A DNA stretch of 15,197 nucleotides. It comes from Trueperaceae bacterium (lineage in GTDB: Bacteria; Deinococcota; Deinococci; Deinococcales; Trueperaceae). Location of the stretch: positions 1 to 15,197 of the forward strand of contig JAABSI010000069.1 of NCBI GenBank assembly GCA_011390455.1. The letters are read 5' to 3'. Both the position numbers and the translations under genes were made by a program. The notes under the pieces are model-generated. The model ran no database searches and had not been told where the DNA came from. It worked only from the letters and a program-made list of their open reading frames with translations. Shown here in pieces: positions 3,946-11,286 of the stretch; the first letter of the stretch is position 1, and each line of letters begins with the position of its first letter.

Positions 3946-6552
3946 ATGAGGCGGATGGTGGCATGGATGGTCCTGGTGTTCTTGGCCGGCGTGCTCACGG
4001 CCTGCGGTGGGCTTCAGCAGCAGGCGTTGGAGCAAGACGCAGGTCCGGAGGTGGGGCTCGGGGCGCAGAGCGTCGAAGCGCCTAGGTTCCTCGGTACCTT
4101 GGGTAACGAGTTTGATGGATCTATGGTCGACGAGACACCCTCGGCCTGGTTCGTGCAGTTCTCGGGCCAGCCCTCGGTCAAGGGTGGGCGCGCCAATGCG
4201 ATGGCCAACGAGCGCGCGTCGTTCCGGCGGGCGGCGGCGGCCGAGGACATCGTGTACGCCGAACGGCTCAGCTTCGAGACCCTGTTCAATGGAATGTCGG
4301 TGGTGGCGACGCCGTCCGAGATCGGCAAGTTGGCGAAGCTTCCTGGGGTCGTAGCCGTGTTCCCCGTCGTGACCATCGACGCCCCAGAGCCCGGTGACAC
4401 CACGCTGCCCGACATGCAGACGGCGCTCGACATGACCGGCGCGCGGTTCGCGCAGGACACGATGGGGCTGTCCGGCGAGGGCATCCGGGTAGGCATCATC
4501 GACACGGGCATCGACTACATGCACCCCGACCTGGGCGCTGGCTGGGGCGCTCGAGTGACCTACGGATGGGACTTCGTCGGCGACGCGTACAACGCGGGCG
4601 ATCCGGCAAACGACGTGCCGGTGCCCGACCCCGACCCAATGGATTGCAACGGCCACGGGACGCACGTGGCGGGCATCGTCGGCGCGGACGGCGACCCCGC
4701 GGCTGGTCGCGTTCTCGGCGTGGCACCGGAGGTCGAGTTCGGTGCCTACCGCGTCTTCGGCTGCGAGGGCTCATCGACCGCCGACCTCATCGTCGCCGCG
4801 CTGGAGCGCGCCTACCTCGACGGCATGGACGTCGTGAACATGTCGCTCGGCGCGGCGTTCCAGTGGCCGCAGTACCCGTCGGCCGTCGCCTCGAACGCCC
4901 TGGTCGACGCAGGCGTCGTCGTCGTGGCCTCGATCGGCAACAGCGGCGGCACCGGCGTCTACTCGGCTGGCGCGCCCGGCGTCGGCGAGAAGGTCATCGG
5001 GGTGGCGTCGTACGACAACACGTTCCTCGAGCAGAACCTGCTCGAGGTGGCCGGTCGGACGATCGGCCACGCGACGCTGACCGATGCACTCGACCCTCCC
5101 ACGAGCGGTACCGAAGAGGTCGTGTTCGTCGGACGCGCATGCAACGTCGATCCCTTGGTCGAAGATCCGGCGGGTAAGGTCGCCCTGGTCGTGCGGGGAG
5201 CCTGCGCCTTCTCCGAGAAGGCCGTCAACGCCGAGACCGCAGGCGCCACCGCCGTCGTGATCTTCAACAACGCTCCGGGTCCCTTTGCCGGCACCCTGGC
5301 CGGCGTTCCCGTTGGTGTCCCCGTCGTGAGCATCGCGGGGGAGGACGGCGAGTTCATCGCTGCCCAAGCCGCCCCGATCCTCCTCGCCTGGCTCGACGGC
5401 AGCGCCCTGTTCCCGAACCCGACCGGCGACCTGATCTCCTCGTTCAGCTCCTACGGTCTTGCGCCCGACCTCACGCTCAAGCCGGACCTCGGCGCGCCCG
5501 GCGGCCTCATCCGCTCGACCTACCCGCTGGCCCTCGGCGGCTACGCGGTCCTGAGCGGCACGTCGATGTCCGCGCCGCACGTCGCCGGTGCCGTCGCGCT
5601 GCTGCTCGAGGCCCGGCCCGACACCGCCGCCGAGGACGTCATCACCCTGTTGCAGAACAACGCTGACCCGAAGCCGTCCAGCCTTGACCCCACCCTTGGC
5701 CTCGACTTCGTGCACCGCCAGGGCGCCGGCATGATCAACATCCCGCGCAGCATCCTGGCCGAGACGTCCGTGACGCCTGCCAAGCTGTCGCTGGGCGAGA
5801 CCGAGGTCGGTCCCTTCACGACGACGCTGACGGTCTGGAACGATGGGGACGAAGACGTCACCTACGGGCTGAACGCCCAGGCTGCCTCAGTTACGGCATT
5901 CAACACATACTTCCCATCGTTCGGCACTGCTCCCTTCACGGTGACCTTCGGTGCCCCGTCCGTCACGGTACCGGCCGGCGGGAGCGCGACCGTCTCGGTG
6001 ACGATCACCGATCCGTACCAACTCCCGTCCCTGATCGCGGGCGGCTACATCGAGTTCTTGGCCCCGGACGGCGCCATCGCCCACCGCGTGCCCTACGCCG
6101 GCTTCTCCGGCGATTACCAGGTGCTCGAGGTCCTGGTGCCGACCGGCTTCGGCTTCCCGTGGCTGGCGACCCTCGAGGACGACTCGTTCTTCAACCAACC
6201 CGACGGCGCCCGCTACACCATGAAGGGCGACGACATCGCGTACGTCCTCGCCCACTTCGAGCACTACTCGCAGGTCACGAAGCTCGAGATCGTGCCCCTG
6301 CGCCAGGTCGGCGGCGCTCGCGACCTCGGCGTCATCGAGCTCGAGTACTTCTACCGCAACAGCACGCCCACCGGCTTCTTCGCCTTCGAGTGGGACGGCT
6401 CGGCCAAGGTCAACGGTCGGCGCACGACGCTGCCGATGGGGGACTACCAGCTCAAGCTGTCGGTGCTGAAGGCGCTCGGGGATCCGAGCAACCCCGCGCA
6501 CTGGGAGACCTGGACCTCGCCAACCATCTCCATCGCGCGCAGCAAGAACTGA
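3946..6552 (+). CDS. Lipoprotein subtilisin-like serine protease (S8) with PA domain
   Basis: 868 residues. ATG 3946 follows GAGGAGG at 7 nt spacing. The signal peptide ends in a lipobox (V-L-T-A-C, Cys20), so the protein should be lipid-anchored outside the cytoplasmic membrane. Residues about 62-145 look like an I9 propeptide inhibitor. The S8 catalytic domain follows, with Asp186 (GIIDTGID), His237 (NGHGTHVAG), oxyanion Asn332 (SIGNSGG) and Ser540 (SGTSMSAPHVAG). Between Asn332 and Ser540 a protease-associated (PA) insert lies at about 400-460 (KVALVVRGACAFSEKA). After the catalytic domain come an Fn3-like beta domain (from about 605) and further beta-rich C-terminal sequence to about 860. 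This is the layout of large extracellular subtilases that degrade proteins for nutrition; the exact substrate is unknown. All catalytic residues are present. It appears monocistronic. Confidence 0.95.
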   Translation: MRRMVAWMVLVFLAGVLTACGGLQQQALEQDAGPEVGLGAQSVEAPRFLGTLGNEFDGSMVDETPSAWFVQFSGQPSVKGGRANAMANERASFRRAAAAEDIVYAERLSFETLFNGMSVVATPSEIGKLAKLPGVVAVFPVVTIDAPEPGDTTLPDMQTALDMTGARFAQDTMGLSGEGIRVGIIDTGIDYMHPDLGAGWGARVTYGWDFVGDAYNAGDPANDVPVPDPDPMDCNGHGTHVAGIVGADGDPAAGRVLGVAPEVEFGAYRVFGCEGSSTADLIVAALERAYLDGMDVVNMSLGAAFQWPQYPSAVASNALVDAGVVVVASIGNSGGTGVYSAGAPGVGEKVIGVASYDNTFLEQNLLEVAGRTIGHATLTDALDPPTSGTEEVVFVGRACNVDPLVEDPAGKVALVVRGACAFSEKAVNAETAGATAVVIFNNAPGPFAGTLAGVPVGVPVVSIAGEDGEFIAAQAAPILLAWLDGSALFPNPTGDLISSFSSYGLAPDLTLKPDLGAPGGLIRSTYPLALGGYAVLSGTSMSAPHVAGAVALLLEARPDTAAEDVITLLQNNADPKPSSLDPTLGLDFVHRQGAGMINIPRSILAETSVTPAKLSLGETEVGPFTTTLTVWNDGDEDVTYGLNAQAASVTAFNTYFPSFGTAPFTVTFGAPSVTVPAGGSATVSVTITDPYQLPSLIAGGYIEFLAPDGAIAHRVPYAGFSGDYQVLEVLVPTGFGFPWLATLEDDSFFNQPDGARYTMKGDDIAYVLAHFEHYSQVTKLEIVPLRQVGGARDLGVIELEYFYRNSTPTGFFAFEWDGSAKVNGRRTTLPMGDYQLKLSVLKALGDPSNPAHWETWTSPTISIARSKN

Positions 6553-6558
6553 GTTCGT

Positions 6559-6593
6559 TCGGCCCTCCGGTACGCAACGTACCGGAGGGCCGA
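6559..6593 (+). terminator. Terminator hairpin 1 after subtilase
   Basis: A perfect 16-bp stem (6559-6574 with 6578-6593) around a CAA loop, starting 6 nt after the subtilase stop codon. A strong stem, no T-tract. Confidence 0.75.
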
Positions 6594-6607
6594 CCCAGGC
6601 AGCATTC

Positions 6608-6631
6608 GGGGCCCGCCAACCGGCGGGCCCC
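6608..6631. terminator. Terminator hairpin 2 between subtilase and RNase J
   Basis: A 10-bp stem GGGGCCCGCC/GGCGGGCCCC (6608-6617 with 6622-6631) with loop AACC. It is followed on the plus strand by TCCTTGTTC, the closest thing to a U-tract in this pair. It lies 32 nt past the RNase J stop on the minus strand, so it probably acts on both convergent transcripts. Confidence 0.7.
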
Positions 6632-6663
6632 TCCTTGTTCGCGATCGCGCGGGAACTGCGGCG

Positions 6664-8370
6664 CTACCCCTCGAGCACCGTCGGCAGGATGAGCGGGTTG
6701 CGGCCCGTCGCTTTGCGCAGGTAGCGCCGCACCGGGTAGAAGATGTCGTCGCGGATGTCCTGCAGCCGGCGCTTCTCCTTGACCCCGCGCTGGACGGCGT
6801 CGAGCGCCATCTTCTCGATCTCCTTGATCACGCCGTTGTTGCCCTGGGCGACGCCGCGGGTGATGACCTCGACGCTCGCCTGGCGGCTCGCGACGGCCAT
6901 GATCACCACGATGCCCTCCTCGGAGAGCATCTGGCGGTCGCGGATGATCGGCTCGTCGATCTCGTCGGTGCTCTTGCCCACCGAGTCGATGTAGATGATG
7001 CCGGTCTCGATCTGGCCGGTCACCTTCATGTCGTCCTTGGTGATGGTCACGATGTCGCCGTTGCGCGGGATGATCGCCTTCTTGGGCGGGCGCGGCATAC
7101 CCTCGGCCAAGCGCAGGTGGTTGACCTGGTGGCGCGGCTCGCCGTGCCACGGGATGAAGAAGCGGGGGCGGGCGAGGTCGAACACCAGCTTCAGCTCCTC
7201 GCGCGAGGCGTGGCCGGACACGTGGACCTTGAACTCGGGCGGGTAGAAGACGGTGATGTCGCGCTCGTAGAGCTGGTTGATCACGCGGTTCACGGCCTCT
7301 TCGTTGCCCGGGATCGGGTTCGAGGACATGATCACGGTGTCGCCGCGCTTGAGCGTGATCTTGCGGTGGGTGCCGGCCGCGAGGCGCGCGAGCGCCGCCA
7401 TCGGCTGGCCCTGCGAACCGGTGCACAGGAAGAGCAGCTTGTCGTCCTGGATGCCGTCGAGCTTGTCGGCCTCCACGAAGGGCTGCCGCAGCTTGAGGTA
7501 CCCGAGCTCCTGCGCGATCCGCGCCACCTTGATCATCGAGCGCCCCTCCATCACGATCCGCCGGTCGTACTGCTCGGCGACGGTGATGATGTTCTGGAGC
7601 CGGTGGACGTGCGAGCTGAAGGTGGTGACGATCACGCGGCCGGGCGCCTTGGCCATGATCTGGTTGATCGCGCCCTTGACGTCGTACTCGCTCATCGTGG
7701 TGCCCGGGCGCTCGGCGTTCGTCGAGTCGCTGATCAGCAGGAGGACGCCGTCGCGGCCGGCCTCGGCGATCTTGTGCAGGTGGCTCGTCTGGCCGTCGGC
7801 CGGATGGTAATCGAGCTTGAAGTCGCCGGTGTAGACGATGCGACCGATCGGCGTGTGGATGACCATGCCCGAGTTGTCGGGGATCGAGTGGGTCATGCGG
7901 AACATGTCGACGGTGAAGTGCGAGCCGATCTTGATCCGCTCGTCGGTCGTGATCTCGTGGAGGTCGACGTCGCTCTCCTTGAGCTTGAACTCCTCGAACT
8001 TGCCGCGCAGGAGGCCCAGCGTGAGCTTCGCCCCGTACATCGGGATCTTCTTGGGCAGCTGCTTGAGCATGTAGGGGAGGCCGCCGATGTGGTCTTCGTG
8101 GCCGTGGGTCAGCACCCAGCCCTTGATCTGGTGGGCGTGCTCGACCAGCCAGTCGATCTTGGGGACCAGGATGTCGACGCCGAGCATGTCGGCGTCGGGG
8201 AAGGCGAGACCGCCGTCCACCATGAGGATCTCGTCCTCGTAGCGGAACGCGGCCATGTTCTTGCCGATCTCGCCGAGCCCCCCGAAGGGGATGTACTCGA
8301 GCTTGCGATCGGCTTGGTTGGCGCCGCCCTCGTCGGGGCGGTCGCCCTTGCGGGAACCTCTTCGTGCCAT
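6664..8370 (-). CDS. rnj: Ribonuclease J (metallo-beta-lactamase / beta-CASP)
   Basis: A 568-residue, full-length RNase J. This enzyme has 5'-to-3' exonuclease and endonuclease activity on mRNA and rRNA precursors. Signature parts are the opening 'E-Y-I-P-F-G-G-L-G-E-I-G-K-N' (from about 25), the zinc motif H89-G-H91-E-D93-H94, the second metal region around TGDF, the beta-CASP segment with ISDSTNAERPG and FSSHVHRLQ, 'VHVSGHA', and the C-terminal 'PRFFIPWHGEPRH'. A final domain of about 110 residues ends the protein, as in Bacillus RNase J1. ATG 8370 has an upstream GGAAAGGG site. The gene sits directly downstream of pnp on the same strand, suggesting a grouped RNA-decay locus; two hairpins between them may uncouple expression. 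Confidence 0.96.
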   Translation of the reverse strand: MARRGSRKGDRPDEGGANQADRKLEYIPFGGLGEIGKNMAAFRYEDEILMVDGGLAFPDADMLGVDILVPKIDWLVEHAHQIKGWVLTHGHEDHIGGLPYMLKQLPKKIPMYGAKLTLGLLRGKFEEFKLKESDVDLHEITTDERIKIGSHFTVDMFRMTHSIPDNSGMVIHTPIGRIVYTGDFKLDYHPADGQTSHLHKIAEAGRDGVLLLISDSTNAERPGTTMSEYDVKGAINQIMAKAPGRVIVTTFSSHVHRLQNIITVAEQYDRRIVMEGRSMIKVARIAQELGYLKLRQPFVEADKLDGIQDDKLLFLCTGSQGQPMAALARLAAGTHRKITLKRGDTVIMSSNPIPGNEEAVNRVINQLYERDITVFYPPEFKVHVSGHASREELKLVFDLARPRFFIPWHGEPRHQVNHLRLAEGMPRPPKKAIIPRNGDIVTITKDDMKVTGQIETGIIYIDSVGKSTDEIDEPIIRDRQMLSEEGIVVIMAVASRQASVEVITRGVAQGNNGVIKEIEKMALDAVQRGVKEKRRLQDIRDDIFYPVRRYLRKATGRNPLILPTVLEG

Positions 8371-8422
8371 GGGATGGACCCTTTCCGTTCCCGAACGCGG
8401 GTGGTCTCGTGATGACCGCCGG

Positions 8423-8445
8423 CGGCCCCGATAAGGGTGGGGCCG
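8423..8445 (-). other. Hairpin in the RNase J leader
   Basis: A 7-bp stem CGGCCCC/GGGGCCG (8423-8429 with 8439-8445) with a 9-nt loop, about 53 nt upstream of the RNase J start. It may contribute to termination of pnp or protect or regulate the RNase J mRNA 5' region. Confidence 0.4.
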
Positions 8446-8475
8446 ATCGTCGTCCGGACGCCAAATGCGTGCGGA

Positions 8476-8503
8476 CGGGTGGGGGCGATGGCGCCCCCAC
8501 CCG
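8476..8503 (-). terminator. Terminator hairpin after pnp
   Basis: A perfect 12-bp stem (8476-8487 with 8492-8503) with a 4-nt loop, beginning 9 nt after the pnp stop. It is very GC-rich, followed on the minus strand by a sequence with only a short ATTT. Likely a full or partial terminator before RNase J. Confidence 0.7.
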
Positions 8504-8512
8504 CCTCAGACG

Positions 8513-10726
8513 TCAGTCGCGCCGAGGGCCGCGGGGACCGCGGTCGCCGTCGCGGCGAGGGCCACGGTCGCCATCGCGGCGCGGACCGCGCGGGCCGGCG
8601 GGCCGGCGCGGCGCGATCAGGCCCTCGAGCTCCGGGCGCACCAGGTCGATCTTGCCGCGGTCGTCGATCGTGTTGACCTTGACCTGGAGCCGGTCGCCTT
8701 CCTTGAGGACGTCGGAGACCTGCTCGACGCGCCCCTCGGCCATCTGCGAGATGTGCAGCAGCCCGTCGGTGCCGGGGAACAGGGTGATGAAGGCGCCGAA
8801 GTCGACCACCTTGGCCACCACGCCGTCGTAGATCTTGCCGAGCTCGGCGGTCGCCGTCATCGCCTTGATGCGCTCGCGCACCGCTTCGGCGGCCTCGGCG
8901 TCGTCGGAGTAGATGCGGACGGTGCCGTCCTCTTCGATCTCCACCTTGGCGCCCATCGCCTCGAGCTCGCGGATCTGCTTGCCGCCGGGTCCGATGATCG
9001 AGCCGATCTTGTCGCTCGGGATCTTGATGGTGAGGATGCGCGGCGCGCGCATGGAGACCTGCTCGCGGGGCGCGTCGAGCACTTGCTTCATCGTCTCGAG
9101 GATGTGCACGCGGCCCTCGCGGGCCTGGGCCAGCGCCTCGCGCATGATCTGCGGGGTGATGCCGCCGATCTTGATGTCCATCTGCAGGGCGGTGACCCCG
9201 TCGCGCGTGCCGCACACCTTGAAGTCCATGTCGCCGAGCGCGTCCTCGCTGCCGAGGATGTCGGAGAGGACCGCGTAGCGTTCGCCCTCCATGACCAGGC
9301 CCATGGCGATGCCGGCGACCGGCTTCGCCAGCGGCACGCCCGCGTCCATCAGCGCCAACGATCCGGCGCAGACGGTCGCCATCGACGACGAGCCGTTCGA
9401 CTCGAGCGTCTCGCCGACCACCCGGATGACGTACGGGAAGGTCTCCTTGGTCGGCACCTGGCGCACGAGCGCGCGCTTCGCCAGGTTGCCGTGGCCGAGC
9501 TCGCGGCGGCCGACGCCGCGCAGGCGCTTGGCCTCACCGGTCGAGAACGGCGGGAAGTTGTAGTGGAGCATGAACTCTTCGGACTTCTCGATCCCGAGGT
9601 CGTCGACGAGCCGGTTGTCGCGACCGGTGCCGAGGGTGGCGACCGCCAGGACCTGGGTCTCACCGCGGGTGAAGACGGCCGAGCCGTGCGCCATCGGGAG
9701 CACGCCGGTCTCGATCCAGATGGGGCGCACCGTGCGGACGTCGCGGCCGTCGGAGCGGACGCCGTCCTCGACGACCATGCGGCGCATCTCGGCGGCTTCG
9801 ACTTTGCGGAAGGCCGCCTTGAGCTGCGCGAGGCGCTCCTTGGCGTCGTCGGCACCGGCGTCCGGCATTCGCTCGGCGATCAGCCGGTCGCGCAGCGCCT
9901 TGGTGGCCTCCGAGCGCTCGTGCTTGCCGGGGGTGCGGAGCGTGCCGGTGAGGTCGGCGGCGCGGGCCGCGGCGGTCAGGTCGGCCACGTCCTCGTCGAG
10001 CACGTCGATGACCGACTCGAAGTCGCGCTTGGGTTGGCCGTGTTCGCTGCGCATCTTCTCGATGAGCTCGACCACGGGCGCGAGCGCTTCCTGGGCCGCG
10101 GTGATCGCTTCGACCATCGCGTCTTCGGCGAGCTCGGCGGCGGAGGCCTCGACCATCAGCACCGCGTCCTTGGAGGCGGCGACGGTGAGCTCGAGGCGGT
10201 TCTCCGGGTCCATCAGCTGCTGGAACGTCGGGGCGACGACCGGCGCGCCGTTCATGTGGCCGACGTGGGTGCAGGCGACCGGACCGTTCCAGGGGATGTC
10301 GGAGAGCGACAGCGCGGCGGACGCACCGATCGCGGCGAGCGGGGCGGCGTCGACCTGCTGGTCGGCCGAGAGCACCGTGACGATCACCTGGATCTCGTGG
10401 CGCAGCCCCTTCGGGAAGAGCGGACGGATCTGGCGGTCGATGATGCGCGCGTTGAGCGTCGCTTGGTTGGCCGGGCGGCCCTCACGGCGCAGGAACGAGC
10501 CGGGGATCTTGCCGACGGCGTAGTGGCGCTCCTCGTACTCGACCGTGAGCGGCAGGAAGCTCATCGGGCTCTTGTCGTCCGACATGTGCGCGGTGACGAG
10601 CACCAGGGTGTCGCCCATGCGGACGGTCACGCTGCCCGAGACCTGTTTGGCGTACTTGCCGGTCTCGATGATCAGTTCGCGTCCGCCTAGTTGGGTGGTG
10701 TAGCGATGTCCTTGGGGGATGTTCAC
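8513..10726 (-). CDS. pnp: Polyribonucleotide nucleotidyltransferase (PNPase)
   Basis: 737 residues, starting at GTG 10726 (VNIPQGHRYTT), which has a GAGGAG site just upstream; the longer ATG frame adds only arginine/proline-rich sequence. PNPase degrades RNA 3'-to-5' by phosphorolysis and can add tails. There are two RNase PH-like cores joined by a helical segment. The second holds the active site D495, D501 and K503 within SEDALGDMDFK, equivalent by motif alignment to E. coli D486, D492 and K494. A KH domain (about 562-620, with GSIIGPGGKQI) and an S1 domain (about 627-700) follow. The tail (about 704-737) is an arginine/glycine/proline/aspartate repeat that adds some 30 residues to the usual length. 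It follows rpsO, the common order, with a strong hairpin between. Confidence 0.97.
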   Translation of the reverse strand: MNIPQGHRYTTQLGGRELIIETGKYAKQVSGSVTVRMGDTLVLVTAHMSDDKSPMSFLPLTVEYEERHYAVGKIPGSFLRREGRPANQATLNARIIDRQIRPLFPKGLRHEIQVIVTVLSADQQVDAAPLAAIGASAALSLSDIPWNGPVACTHVGHMNGAPVVAPTFQQLMDPENRLELTVAASKDAVLMVEASAAELAEDAMVEAITAAQEALAPVVELIEKMRSEHGQPKRDFESVIDVLDEDVADLTAAARAADLTGTLRTPGKHERSEATKALRDRLIAERMPDAGADDAKERLAQLKAAFRKVEAAEMRRMVVEDGVRSDGRDVRTVRPIWIETGVLPMAHGSAVFTRGETQVLAVATLGTGRDNRLVDDLGIEKSEEFMLHYNFPPFSTGEAKRLRGVGRRELGHGNLAKRALVRQVPTKETFPYVIRVVGETLESNGSSSMATVCAGSLALMDAGVPLAKPVAGIAMGLVMEGERYAVLSDILGSEDALGDMDFKVCGTRDGVTALQMDIKIGGITPQIMREALAQAREGRVHILETMKQVLDAPREQVSMRAPRILTIKIPSDKIGSIIGPGGKQIRELEAMGAKVEIEEDGTVRIYSDDAEAAEAVRERIKAMTATAELGKIYDGVVAKVVDFGAFITLFPGTDGLLHISQMAEGRVEQVSDVLKEGDRLQVKVNTIDDRGKIDLVRPELEGLIAPRRPAGPRGPRRDGDRGPRRDGDRGPRGPRRD
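8540..8587 (-). repeat. 24-bp tandem repeat encoding GPRRDGDR in the PNPase tail
   Basis: Two back-to-back 24-bp units (8564-8587 and 8540-8563) encode identical octapeptides GPRRDGDR with several silent differences, followed by a related GPRGPRRD at 8516-8539. The protein repeat is conserved more than the DNA, which suggests selection on the basic tail. Such RG-rich tails often bind RNA. Confidence 0.8.
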
Positions 10727-10776
10727 GCCTTCTCCTCGGGGGCGCCGTGGACGGCGCGGTGGGGATGCAACGAGGC

Positions 10777-10816
10777 CGGGCCGGAGACCGTCGCACGCGC
10801 GACGGCTCCGGGCCCG
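10777..10816 (-). promoter_or_regulatory. rpsO-pnp intercistronic hairpin
   Basis: A long stem of about 17 bp (10777-10794 with 10799-10816, a single bulge/slip near the middle) with loop ACGC on plus. It lies about 58 nt after the rpsO stop and 50 nt before the pnp start. In other bacteria the pnp leader hairpin is cut by RNase III and controlled by PNPase itself; a similar job, or partial termination, is inferred here. Confidence 0.65.
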
Positions 10817-10874
10817 AACCACGATCGATGCGAGCGGCCGGTCGGCGAGAAGATCGCGGACCGGGGCGGCACGG

Positions 10875-11141
10875 TCAGCGCCGCAGGCCGAGGTCGGCGA
10901 TGAGCGCCTTGTAGCCCTCGTAGTCGGTGCGTTCGAGGTAGGTCAGCAGCCGCTTGCGCTTGCCCACCATGGTGAGCAGTCCGCGGCGACCGTGGTGGTC
11001 CTTCTTGTTCTCTTGCAGATGGCCGGAGAGCTCGGTGATGCGGGCAGTGAGCAGCGCGACCTGGACGTGCGTGGAGCCGGTGTCCTGGGCGTCGCGACCG
11101 TACTTCTCGACGACCGCTTTCTTCTTCTCGGGGGAGAGCAT
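10875..11141 (-). CDS. rpsO: 30S ribosomal protein S15
   Basis: 88 residues, the standard length. ATG 11141 gives [17 protein letters not shown], with the S15 core [36 protein letters not shown] and the end [18 protein letters not shown]15 binds the central domain of 16S rRNA early in 30S assembly. A longer upstream frame is discarded since S15 homologues begin at this methionine; the ribosome binding site is a modest AGG-rich stretch (GAAGGCAGG) just upstream. It lies immediately before pnp. The leader of about 100 nt could host S15 autoregulation, but no known S15-binding motif was identified with confidence. Confidence 0.97.
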   Translation of the reverse strand: MLSPEKKKAVVEKYGRDAQDTGSTHVQVALLTARITELSGHLQENKKDHHGRRGLLTMVGKRKRLLTYLERTDYEGYKALIADLGLRR

Positions 11142-11246
11142 CAGAGACCTGCCTTCGGTTTGGCGCGCGCGGCGCCACGTGAGATGTGCGGGAACCAGAC
11201 CGGATCCGAACGATGCGTCGATGCCGGTCGAGCGACCCAACGCGCT

Positions 11247-11255
11247 AGCGTACCA
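11247..11255 (-). promoter_or_regulatory. Possible extended -10 promoter for rpsO-pnp
   Basis: On the minus strand TGGTACGCT (TG-n-TANNNT) lies about 105 nt upstream of the rpsO start, in the gap after the S9 peptidase gene. No good -35 element is seen, which an extended -10 can tolerate. Confidence 0.4.
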
Positions 11256-11286
11256 CACCCGGTGGGCGTTCCCTCGTTGCGACGCG

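Noticed and set aside
7117..8412. 431-aa plus-strand frame antisense to RNase J
   Set aside because: Composition (V/D/E/L/H-rich) is what the reverse complement of a high-GC gene gives; RNase J on the other strand is unambiguous.
8516..8600. CRISPR-like or intergenic repeat array
   Set aside because: The repeats are in frame within pnp, encode identical octapeptides and have no spacers.
8465..10690. 741-aa plus-strand frame antisense to PNPase
   Set aside because: Mirror frame of a certain pnp gene; low-complexity, no domain recognisable.
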